Assembly (NCBI GenBank): GCA_019347775.1
Contig: JAHWKP010000017.1
Location: 1 to 16,242, forward strand
Reading direction: 5' to 3'
DNA length: 16,242 nucleotides
DNA from: Actinomycetota bacterium
GTDB taxonomy: Bacteria; Actinomycetota; Acidimicrobiia; Acidimicrobiales; JAHWKP01
Shown piece by piece: positions 7,020-13,815 of the stretch (position 1 is its first letter; every line of letters begins with the position of its first letter). The position numbers and the translations under genes were made by a program. Under the pieces are notes generated by a model that made no database searches, had not been told where the DNA came from, and saw nothing but the letters and a program-made list of their open reading frames with translations.

Positions 7020-7952
7020 TCAGATCCACCCTTGGGATTTCCACCAGTCGGTGTAGAGGGGGATGCCCGCGGTCAGGGGAATGGCGGGGCTGTAGCCGAG
7101 GATGCGGCGCGCCTTCGATATGTCGGCGACATAGCGCGTCACCTCGCCCACCCGTGAGGGCTGGTAGTCGACCTCCACCTTGCGCGCGAGTGCCAGAAAG
7201 AGCAGGTTCACCAGATCGTGCAGGGTGTTGCCCTGTCCGTAGGCCAAGTTGATGGTGTCGTTCTTCACCTTGCCGTCGACCACCGCTTCGATCCCGGAAA
7301 TGACGCCCGTCACGCAGTCGTCGACGTAGGTGAAGTCGAGCATCTTGCTCTTCCCGAACACGGTGATGGGTTTGCCGTCGACGATGGAGCGCATGAAGAG
7401 AGGTATGACGCGCTCCATGCGGTCGGCGTCGCTGTCGAAGCGTCCGTAGACGTTGCTGAACCGGAAGATGAGAACCGGCAAGCCGTAGCACTTGGCGTAG
7501 CTGTAAATCATCGCTTCGCCACCGATCTTGCTGGCCGAGTAAGGACTCTCGGCGATGACGAAATCGGCCATCCCCTCCTCGGTGACATGGCGATGAATGT
7601 CGCCATAGACCTCGCGGCTGCTGCCGAACACCACCGGACAGGCCGCGGCCCGCGCCATCTCGAGTGCCGAGAAGGTCATCTCCAGATTCTCGAGCGCCTT
7701 TTGAGGCTCGAGCACGAGCTGGTGAACCTTCGCCCAGGCCGCGAGATGGACGACGCAATCGGGTCTCCAGGGGGGTTCCCACGAAGCCGGATCGCGGCTC
7801 AGCGCTACGAGGTCGACCTTCTCGCCAGGCACCTGGTCGGTCCATTCGTTGTCCCGGTTGTCAATCCCATAGACCTCGTCGCCACGCTGCTGCAGCGCCA
7901 AGGCCAGATTGGTGCCGATCTGCCCGGACGAGCCGGTGATGAGAACTTTCAC
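7020..7952 (-). CDS. Extended SDR, NAD-dependent sugar-nucleotide epimerase/dehydratase-like
   Basis: Extended short-chain dehydrogenase of the GalE-like superfamily, 310 aa. Visible features: Rossmann loop GSSGQIG (7-13), Asp31 at the end of beta-2 (NAD preference), VVHLAAWAKV (67-76), Ser111/Ser112 in FGSSREVYG, the catalytic pair Tyr138 and Lys142 in YSASK, FRFSNVYG, and FTYVDDCV in the substrate domain. It probably acts on a nucleotide sugar (4-epimerase or dehydratase-type chemistry); the substrate cannot be read from sequence. It is placed 34 nt after glmS and 4 nt before nnrD, so it is in the operon making glucosamine phosphates, and a role downstream of UDP-GlcNAc is possible but inferred. 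Start is GTG at 7952, followed by KVLITG, with only a weak Shine-Dalgarno site. Confidence 0.88.
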   Translation of the reverse strand: MKVLITGSSGQIGTNLALALQQRGDEVYGIDNRDNEWTDQVPGEKVDLVALSRDPASWEPPWRPDCVVHLAAWAKVHQLVLEPQKALENLEMTFSALEMARAAACPVVFGSSREVYGDIHRHVTEEGMADFVIAESPYSASKIGGEAMIYSYAKCYGLPVLIFRFSNVYGRFDSDADRMERVIPLFMRSIVDGKPITVFGKSKMLDFTYVDDCVTGVISGIEAVVDGKVKNDTINLAYGQGNTLHDLVNLLFLALARKVEVDYQPSRVGEVTRYVADISKARRILGYSPAIPLTAGIPLYTDWWKSQGWI

Positions 7953-7986
7953 GGCGCCAGCCTACGACCGACCCTCTGCCGGTCCG

Positions 7987-10900
7987 TCAGGAGCGGAAGC
8001 GCTCCGCCAGCACGTTCACTGGTTCAGTGAGAACATCCACCACGGGAATCTGCTCCAGACGACCAAGGTCCAGTTCGGGTTCGGTCTCCGTCACCGCGTC
8101 CACCACTGCCGACCACCGGTCGCGATAGCCCTTCAAGACTGAGACGATCTCGTCTCGGCCGATGCGCTCGTGGATCTCGACGAACACCAGGCTGAGCGCC
8201 ACCGGCTCGCCGTTCTTGGTCTCCGGGACGAGGATGAAGGTGCGCCCATCCCGCCGTCCCCTGGCGACGGTGACTTCGCGCTCGTCGACGGCGCGGTGCT
8301 TCGTGCCCCTCAGCGTGGCGTCCTTGTCGGTCCTCGAGGGGATCTTCAACGAGATCCCGCCTCGATCGACGATCGCGAGACGGGCCGAGCCGTCGTCGAG
8401 AGAACCTTCTATCCCGTACCGCGTCCAGCCGACCACCGCTGCTACCGCCGGGTCGAGGGCGGCCAGAGTCTTGAGAGCCCGGTAGCCGACGCCCTCGCGT
8501 GAAGCGCCGGTGCCCAACACCGCGCTGACGAGCGGGACGGTGAAGAGCGCCTCTTCCGACCGTGACGTACCGACCGTCACAGTCTTGGCCTGGTGGCGGA
8601 TGGCGTCGATAGGCCGCCGCAGTTGTGCGATCGCCTCGCTGAGGACCTCGGCCAAATCGGTCAGTACGGCGCCCGGCGACCCGAGCCGGCCCTGCTCCAA
8701 TTCGTAGGTGTCGAGAGGAACGATGCCGAGGGCGTAACGCAGCAGCGACGACAAGCGCACGGCCAGCCCCGCTTCGAGATTCCCGTCGTATTCACCAGCT
8801 CTCAGACGGCGGAAGAACACTCCAGCCAGGGGGGCGAGCGCTGTCGCCGCGGGCTCCAGAGACTCCGGTGGATCCCCTGCGGAGAGGGCTTCATCGATTA
8901 CCGATCTCACCCCGCGGAGCTCCCGAGCCTGAGCGTCGATCGCCAGAACAGCCTCATAACCCCACTGGTGTCCCGCCAGCGCCGAGAGAACGAAGGCCAG
9001 GTCCGGATGCACCTTCGGCACCTCCAGGACCGCCGACGCAAATTGCTTGAACCTCTCGGCCTCGACTCCTTCGGTCGCAATGACAATCGGCGTGGCCTTG
9101 TGCGCGCTGAAAATGGCCACCTCCTTGGCGGCATCATCGGCGTTCGGGCCCTCAAGACCGGCTGCGCACAGCACGATCAATGGCTCGCACGACAGGTCGA
9201 TGTGCTTCTTGTCCTCCGTGGCGTCGCACGAGACCGACCGGTAGGCCAGCTCGGAGAGCTTGATGCGCACCTCTTCGGCCGCGATCCGATTGTCGTCGTT
9301 GCCGACGACGCCCCAGAATCGCTTCGGGAGTGACAACCGCGCCGCCGCCGCGGCTGCTTCACGGCGGGAGAGCACGGTTTCCATGGCGGCGGGAAGGGCT
9401 TCGAGCCCAGTCAGAAGTTCGTCGGCATCGGCGGCCTTTACCGAACCGAGTTCGGTGCCGATGGCCAACGCCAACAGGTGTCCGGCCGCAACCTGCATGT
9501 AGAACGCTTTAGTGGAGGGAACCGCCATCTCGATGTCCCGACCGTCGGAGGTGTACAGCACGGCGTCGGACTTGGACACCAGGTCGCTACCTCGACGATT
9601 GACGATCGACAACACGACCGCGCCGCGGCTGCGCACGAGATCGACAGCCCGGTTCGTATCGGCGGTCGTTCCCGATTGGGACACCGCCACCACCAGCGTG
9701 GACGACATGTCGTCGGACATGCCGAAACCCGACAACTCGGTGGCCGCCACTGCAGCCACCTCCAAGCCGGGTGCCCAGCGCCTCAGCGCCGAAGCCAGGG
9801 CCCGTCCCGCCATGGCGGCCGTCCCCTGCCCCACGACTATCACCCGGTCAATGCGGCCATCGCGTAGCTGAGCGCGCAACGGTTCAGGGAACGCGGTCTC
9901 TGAGAGCTCGACCCTGCGCTTGCCGTTGTCGCCGGGGACCACCCGGCCCCGGAGCGTCTTGCGCATCGATTCGGGCGACTCCGTCATCTCTTTCAGAAGA
10001 AAGTGCGCGAACCCGCGGCGGTCTATGTCGCGGGTGGTCATGTCAGCGACGCGGACATCGGACTCAACCCACGGCAAGCGAGCGCCGTCGTAGGAGAACC
10101 GCTCCAAGCCCGACAGCTCGCCCGCCGAGTCCCGATCGAGGATGACCACTTGCCCGGGAACGCCGGAGGGCCCGGGTTGCTCGCCATCCATTCGCAGGTA
10201 ACGCGAAGTCTGCTCGACGATTCCGTAGGGCTCACTCGCCACCAGCCATGCGTCCTCCGCCAGGCCGACGTACAGCGCTTGGCCACTGCCGCGCAGCGCC
10301 AGAAGCAGTTCGTCGGGACTGTCCGCACTAGTCGCAGCGATGGCGACGGAGCCCTCGAATCTCGAAACCGTCTCCCGGAACGCCGTTGGGCCATCGGCTC
10401 CGGCGGCAAGTACTCGAGCAACGAGAGTGGGGATCACCTTGGCGTCAGTGCCGATCTCGGACGGAAAATCGAGATCCTCGATGCCGACCAGCTCCTCGTG
10501 GTTGTCCACGTCTCCGTTCAGTGCTGCCACGACATAGGGCAGTCCATGGGTGTCGACTTCGGCCGACTCCACTGGGTGCGCATTCGGCTCCGAGATGATT
10601 CCGACGCTCGCCCACCGGGTGTGGCCCAAGACGGTGGTCTTGGCGTCCTCGGAGCGAAGCGCTTGGCGCAGCACATGGTCGGCCGTAACCGATGATCGGA
10701 TTTGGGCGATGTTGTCGCCGAGTTCGCCTACCTCGGCGGCGGCCTTGTACACAAAGGCGATCCAACTGCGGTCGGGAGCGACGCGCGCCGCGCCCGAAGT
10801 GAACAGCGGGTCCGCCTCCCGAGACGACAGCTCCGCAGCCACCTCAGGGTCGTCGAGGTCGAGTCCGTGGTCGGTCACGAGCACGTGCACACCTGCCGAG

Positions 10901-11367
10901 TCGCGGCCCCGGACCTCCAGCCGATCGATGCCAGCCAGGACGATCTCGATCGCCCGGTAGGCGCGCAGGGCAGCCGGGGCGTCGTTGGAGTCGCCGGCGA
11001 GGAGGGCGACGTGGCGCGCTTCGCGTATCCGGTCGTGCTCGAGAGCCCAGAGGTGATCGCGGATCTGGGTCATTGCCTGGTTACGGGCCTCGAGATCGTC
11101 GCCGGTCTGGTCGACTTTCTCCAATCCGGCGGTCAGGGCCGCGACGGTGGCAGAGACCGTCTCCGACAGTGACGGGTCGGTCACGAGTGCGCGCATCCCG
11201 GGTTCGCCCCCGAGTAGAGCGTCGGCCTCCTTCAACCGGGCGGCTCCCCCGCCGAGATCGCCCTTCGCGAGCAACTCGGTGGTCTCGGTCAGGAGGGCTT
11301 CGACGTCAGCGGCGCGCGGAACGGGCCTTTCCGAGGCCCGCGCCAGAACGGCGACTATTCCGCACAT
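7987..11367 (-). CDS. glmS: Giant GlmS-type glutamine-fructose-6-phosphate aminotransferase with insertions and C-terminal extension
   Basis: Makes glucosamine-6-phosphate from fructose-6-phosphate and glutamine. At 1126 aa it is nearly twice the E. coli length (about 609). Glutaminase parts: Cys2 nucleophile (MCGIVAVLA), RLEVRGRDSAG (149-159), GHTRWAS with Arg251 and Trp252, NGDVDNHE with Asn284-Gly285, and Asp308. SIS-1: GQGTA (513-517) and SQSGTTADT (563-571). SIS-2: Glu699, Lys703, Glu706 and His722, in the same spacing as E. coli Glu481, Lys485, Glu488 and His504. The Schiff-base lysine (E. coli Lys603) appears to be Lys928 in IRHQAKTVTVG. Unusual parts: a helical insertion at about 10-138 splitting the start of the glutaminase domain, a longer 165-245 segment, about 107 extra residues between His722 and Lys928, and about 190 residues after 936. 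Follows glmM by 10 nt and seems to be the operon's GlmS. Confidence 0.88.
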   Translation of the reverse strand: MCGIVAVLARASERPVPRAADVEALLTETTELLAKGDLGGGAARLKEADALLGGEPGMRALVTDPSLSETVSATVAALTAGLEKVDQTGDDLEARNQAMTQIRDHLWALEHDRIREARHVALLAGDSNDAPAALRAYRAIEIVLAGIDRLEVRGRDSAGVHVLVTDHGLDLDDPEVAAELSSREADPLFTSGAARVAPDRSWIAFVYKAAAEVGELGDNIAQIRSSVTADHVLRQALRSEDAKTTVLGHTRWASVGIISEPNAHPVESAEVDTHGLPYVVAALNGDVDNHEELVGIEDLDFPSEIGTDAKVIPTLVARVLAAGADGPTAFRETVSRFEGSVAIAATSADSPDELLLALRGSGQALYVGLAEDAWLVASEPYGIVEQTSRYLRMDGEQPGPSGVPGQVVILDRDSAGELSGLERFSYDGARLPWVESDVRVADMTTRDIDRRGFAHFLLKEMTESPESMRKTLRGRVVPGDNGKRRVELSETAFPEPLRAQLRDGRIDRVIVVGQGTAAMAGRALASALRRWAPGLEVAAVAATELSGFGMSDDMSSTLVVAVSQSGTTADTNRAVDLVRSRGAVVLSIVNRRGSDLVSKSDAVLYTSDGRDIEMAVPSTKAFYMQVAAGHLLALAIGTELGSVKAADADELLTGLEALPAAMETVLSRREAAAAAARLSLPKRFWGVVGNDDNRIAAEEVRIKLSELAYRSVSCDATEDKKHIDLSCEPLIVLCAAGLEGPNADDAAKEVAIFSAHKATPIVIATEGVEAERFKQFASAVLEVPKVHPDLAFVLSALAGHQWGYEAVLAIDAQARELRGVRSVIDEALSAGDPPESLEPAATALAPLAGVFFRRLRAGEYDGNLEAGLAVRLSSLLRYALGIVPLDTYELEQGRLGSPGAVLTDLAEVLSEAIAQLRRPIDAIRHQAKTVTVGTSRSEEALFTVPLVSAVLGTGASREGVGYRALKTLAALDPAVAAVVGWTRYGIEGSLDDGSARLAIVDRGGISLKIPSRTDKDATLRGTKHRAVDEREVTVARGRRDGRTFILVPETKNGEPVALSLVFVEIHERIGRDEIVSVLKGYRDRWSAVVDAVTETEPELDLGRLEQIPVVDVLTEPVNVLAERFRS

Positions 11368-11377
11368 CGGGAGAAGG

Positions 11378-12730
11378 CTACGAGCCGAGCTCGGCCGACA
11401 CCACCGAGGCCAAGCGCTCTACGGCCGCGTCAGCGGTTGATGCCTCGCGAGCCTCCACCATCACCCTCACGAGCGGCTCGGTGCCACTAGCCCGCAGCAG
11501 GACCCGCCCAGACTCCCCAAGCTCGGCCTCGACCGAGCGGACCTCGTCCCACACCCGCGTCGCGGTGTCGAGCCGGCGCTGATTGCCGTTGCCCACGCTG
11601 ACCGAGCGCAGCACTTGCGGCAGCCGCGTCATGGCGGCTCGAGCCAGATCCGCGAGCGGTTCGCCGGCGTCGGCAACCAGGCCGAGGAGGAGGATGGACG
11701 TCAACAGCCCGTCGCCCGTCGTGGCCAGGTCGCCGAACAGGATGTGGCCGGACTGCTCGCCGCCTAGTTGGAACCCGCCCGCCTCCATCGCCTCCGACAC
11801 AGAGCGGTCGCCGACTGGCGTCTGCACGACCGAGATCCCGGCCTTGTCCATGGCGAGGTGGAAGCCGAGGTTCGTCATGACAGTCACGACGACCGTGTCC
11901 TTGGCCAGCGCACCCCGCTGGTGACGGTCCACGGCGAAGAGGGCCAGCATGTGATCGCCGTCGACGAGGTTTCCCTCTTCGTCGACAGCCAGAACCCGGT
12001 CGGCGTCTCCATCGAAGGCAAGGCCCACCGCGGCCCCCTCCTCTAGCACCGCTTCCTGCAATGCCTCGGGGTGAGTGGATCCGCAGGCCGCGTTGATGTT
12101 GGTGCCGTCCGGACGGTCGCACAGAGCGCTCACATCCGCGCCCAGGTCCCGCAGCACGCGTGGGGCCAGCTCGGATGCCGCCCCGTTGGCGCAGTCGAGC
12201 ACAACTCGGATACCACCCAGCTTCGGCTCTCCAAGCACGGCGGTGAGGTGGTTCACATAGGCCTCGGAGATGTCGGGGCGCGCCGTCAGCCGACCGACTT
12301 CGTCCCCGGCCCGGCCGTCGGAGTCCGACGCCGGCACCAGGAGGAGGCGTTGCAGCTCCTCTTCGACGCGGCCCTCGTCGTCGAGGGTCAACTTTCGCCC
12401 GCCCAGGCCGAAAAGCTTCACGCCGTTGTCTTCGGCCGGGTTGTGTGACGCCGAGATCACGGCCGCAGCCATGTCGCCGTGCTTGCCGAGGAAGGCGATG
12501 CCCGGAGTCGGTAGTACCCCGACATCGATCGCGCTGGCACCTTCGGCCGCCAGACCTGCGCTGAACGCGGCCTGGATGAGGCCCCCGGACAAACGGGTGT
12601 CGCGCCCTACGACATAGGGCTGGGCACCTAGCGCCCGCGCAGTGGCGCGACCGAGAGCGAGAGCCACCTCCGCCGTCAACTCCCTACCGACCGCCCCTCG
12701 CAGCCCGTCGGTGCCGAAACGGGTTTTCAT
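11378..12730 (-). CDS. glmM: Phosphoglucosamine mutase GlmM
   Basis: Converts glucosamine-6-phosphate to glucosamine-1-phosphate, the step after GlmS on the way to UDP-GlcNAc. Alpha-D-phosphohexomutase family, 450 aa. Seen: KTRFGTDGLRG at the start, the phosphoserine loop ISASHNP (92-98) with Ser95, metal loop DGDADR (240-245), sugar loop GEQSGH, and the phosphate-binding RASGTEPLVRV near the C-terminus. An ATG at 12745 would add five residues (MPGGT). I prefer 12730 because GGGGGG lies 4 nt upstream and because GlmM proteins start directly at the FGTDG motif. It lies 34 nt after rpsI and 10 nt before glmS, on the same strand. Confidence 0.97.
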   Translation of the reverse strand: MKTRFGTDGLRGAVGRELTAEVALALGRATARALGAQPYVVGRDTRLSGGLIQAAFSAGLAAEGASAIDVGVLPTPGIAFLGKHGDMAAAVISASHNPAEDNGVKLFGLGGRKLTLDDEGRVEEELQRLLLVPASDSDGRAGDEVGRLTARPDISEAYVNHLTAVLGEPKLGGIRVVLDCANGAASELAPRVLRDLGADVSALCDRPDGTNINAACGSTHPEALQEAVLEEGAAVGLAFDGDADRVLAVDEEGNLVDGDHMLALFAVDRHQRGALAKDTVVVTVMTNLGFHLAMDKAGISVVQTPVGDRSVSEAMEAGGFQLGGEQSGHILFGDLATTGDGLLTSILLLGLVADAGEPLADLARAAMTRLPQVLRSVSVGNGNQRRLDTATRVWDEVRSVEAELGESGRVLLRASGTEPLVRVMVEAREASTADAAVERLASVVSAELGS

Positions 12731-12734
12731 CGTG

Positions 12735-12740
12735 CCCCCC
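12735..12740 (-). promoter_or_regulatory. G-run Shine-Dalgarno site deciding the glmM start
   Basis: Minus strand GGGGGG sits 4 nt before the ATG at 12730. It falls inside the coding sequence if the upstream ATG at 12745 is used, so it supports the shorter GlmM. Confidence 0.45.
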
Positions 12741-12764
12741 GGCATGCCCGCAACGGGGCGCCGG

Positions 12765-13169
12765 TCACCGCTTGGAGTACTGAGGTGCCTTGCGGGCCTT
12801 CTTCAGGCCGTACTTCTTGGATTCCTTCTCGCGGGCGTCGCGGGTGAGAAAGCCGTGCTTCTTCAGCTCGCCGCGAAGCTCGGGATCGAGTTCCAGCAGT
12901 GCTCTGGCAATGCCCAGGCGCAGAGCGCCGGCCTGTCCCGAGGAGCCGCCTCCGTCGATGGTGGCGTCGACGTCGTAGCGGTCGAGCGTGGAGGTCACGC
13001 GTAGCGCCTCGATGGCGTGCATGGACTGAGTCGCCGAGGCGAAGTACTCCTCCAACGGGCGCTGGTTGACGAGGACGGTGCCGTCGCCCGGCGTTTCGGA
13101 CGGGCGCAACCGGACCCGGGCTACGGCTTGCTTTCGGCGTCCGGTGGACTGACAGAGGGGTGCGGGCAT
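12765..13169 (-). CDS. rpsI: 30S ribosomal protein S9
   Basis: Small-subunit protein whose C-terminal tail reaches the P-site tRNA. The 134-aa protein has the S9 start GRRKQAVARVRL (10-21), the LEEYF segment, the Gly-rich GGGSSGQAGALRLGIARAL (73-91) and the classic tail KKARKAPQYSKR, ending in Arg. Start ATG 13169 has AGGAG 4 nt upstream. It follows rplM after 27 nt, the near-universal L13-S9 pair, and heads the gene train that continues with glmM. Confidence 0.98.
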   Translation of the reverse strand: MPAPLCQSTGRRKQAVARVRLRPSETPGDGTVLVNQRPLEEYFASATQSMHAIEALRVTSTLDRYDVDATIDGGGSSGQAGALRLGIARALLELDPELRGELKKHGFLTRDAREKESKKYGLKKARKAPQYSKR

Positions 13170-13196
13170 CTGGCTCCTGTAGCTGGGTCTGGCTGG

Positions 13197-13670
13197 TTAG
13201 GCGAGTTCGGCGGCGTGGCGGCCACGCCGGAACTTGGCGTGGGCGATCTCGTAGGGCTGAGGCTGCTGAGCATCGTGCGGGTGCTCCGGGCCGGCGTAGA
13301 CCTTGAGCTTCGCGCCCATCTGGCGGCCCAGGGTGCCCTTGGGCAGCATGCCTCGTACGGCTCGGCGGATGACCTCTTCGGGCCGCTTGGCCAGCAGGTC
13401 GGCCGTGCGGTCGACCTTGATCCCGCCGGGGAAACCCGAGTGGCGATAGGCAATCTTGGTCTCGGCCTTGTCCGAGGTCAGGGCGATCTTCGATGCGTTC
13501 ACTACGACGACGTGGTCGCCCATGTCCATGTGGCGGGCGAAGGTGGGCTTGTGCTTGCCCCGGAGCAGGCGGGCCACTTCTGTGGCCAGACGCCCGAGGA
13601 CCAGGCCGTCGGCGTCCACAACGTGCCACGCACGAGTGACGTCAGCAGGTTTTGGAGACCAGGTAGGCAC
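13197..13670 (-). CDS. rplM: 50S ribosomal protein L13
   Basis: Large-subunit assembly protein. The 157-aa sequence has the expected order: TWSPKPADVTRAWHVVDADG, LGRLATEVARLLRGKHKP (25-42), GDHVVVVNA (51-59), YRHSGFPGG (74-82), and a conserved basic end with GPEHPHDAQQP. Start is GTG at 13670. An in-frame TGA at 13700..13698 lies ten codons upstream and no other start codon lies between, so the start is well fixed, although the Shine-Dalgarno site is weak (AGAG-like). It is the first gene of the operon, with a structured leader upstream. Confidence 0.98.
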   Translation of the reverse strand: MPTWSPKPADVTRAWHVVDADGLVLGRLATEVARLLRGKHKPTFARHMDMGDHVVVVNASKIALTSDKAETKIAYRHSGFPGGIKVDRTADLLAKRPEEVIRRAVRGMLPKGTLGRQMGAKLKVYAGPEHPHDAQQPQPYEIAHAKFRRGRHAAELA

Positions 13671-13708
13671 TGTGTTCTCTGCTCTTCGCCAGGCGGCTCA
13701 TCGCTGCC

Positions 13709-13730
13709 GCCGGGGGGCCCCACCCCCGGC
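13709..13730 (-). promoter_or_regulatory. GC hairpin in the rplM leader
   Basis: A perfect 8-bp inverted repeat, GCCGGGGG and CCCCCGGC, with a 6-nt loop. In the rplM transcript it would lie about 39 nt before the GTG start. No T-run follows, so it does not look like an intrinsic terminator. Leader control of the L13-S9 operon is possible but not shown. Confidence 0.5.
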
Positions 13731-13746
13731 GATCATGGGCAGGCTT

Positions 13747-13764
13747 CGTCCCCCGTTGGGGACG
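13747..13764 (-). promoter_or_regulatory. Second hairpin in the rplM leader
   Basis: A perfect 7-bp inverted repeat, CGTCCCC and GGGGACG, around a 4-nt loop (AACG on the minus strand). It sits 16 bp further upstream than the first hairpin, in the same divergent region. If the rplM transcript begins near 13772, both hairpins would be in its 5' leader. Confidence 0.45.
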
Positions 13765-13778
13765 TGGACAGCACGTAG

Positions 13779-13784
13779 AGACTA
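13779..13784 (-). promoter_or_regulatory. Possible -10 box for the rplM operon
   Basis: Minus strand TAGTCT fits the TANNNT form of actinobacterial -10 boxes and would start transcription just before both leader hairpins. No convincing -35 element is seen. The box overlaps the 8-bp palindrome GACTAGTC (13780-13787). Weak support only. Confidence 0.22.
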
Positions 13785-13802
13785 GTCGACCCCCAGGAGC
13801 CG

Positions 13803-13808
13803 TAAGTT
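13803..13808 (+). promoter_or_regulatory. Possible -10 box giving a leaderless ilvA mRNA
   Basis: TAAGTT (TANNNT) ends 7 nt before the ilvA GTG at 13816, the spacing expected when transcription starts at the first base of the start codon. The nearest Shine-Dalgarno-like AGGAG (13795-13799) is 16 nt away, too far to be typical. No in-frame start codon exists between the upstream TAG (13783-13785) and 13816. Confidence 0.35.
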
Positions 13809-13815
13809 CGGGCCT

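Noticed and set aside
7218..8030. Plus-strand open frame of 270 codons opposite the SDR and the end of glmS
   Set aside because: Antisense shadow; no motif, and it crosses a gene boundary of the real operon.
8890..8911. LRGVRSV (817-823) in GlmS as the counterpart of the E. coli NLAKSV tail with Lys changed to Arg
   Set aside because: A better match, IRHQAKTVTVG with Lys928, lies about 100 residues later, so the Schiff-base lysine is not lost.
12731..12764. GGCATGCC palindrome and a weak GCCC/GGGC stem between rpsI and glmM as a terminator
   Set aside because: Short stems without a T-run, within a 34-nt gap of a conserved operon.
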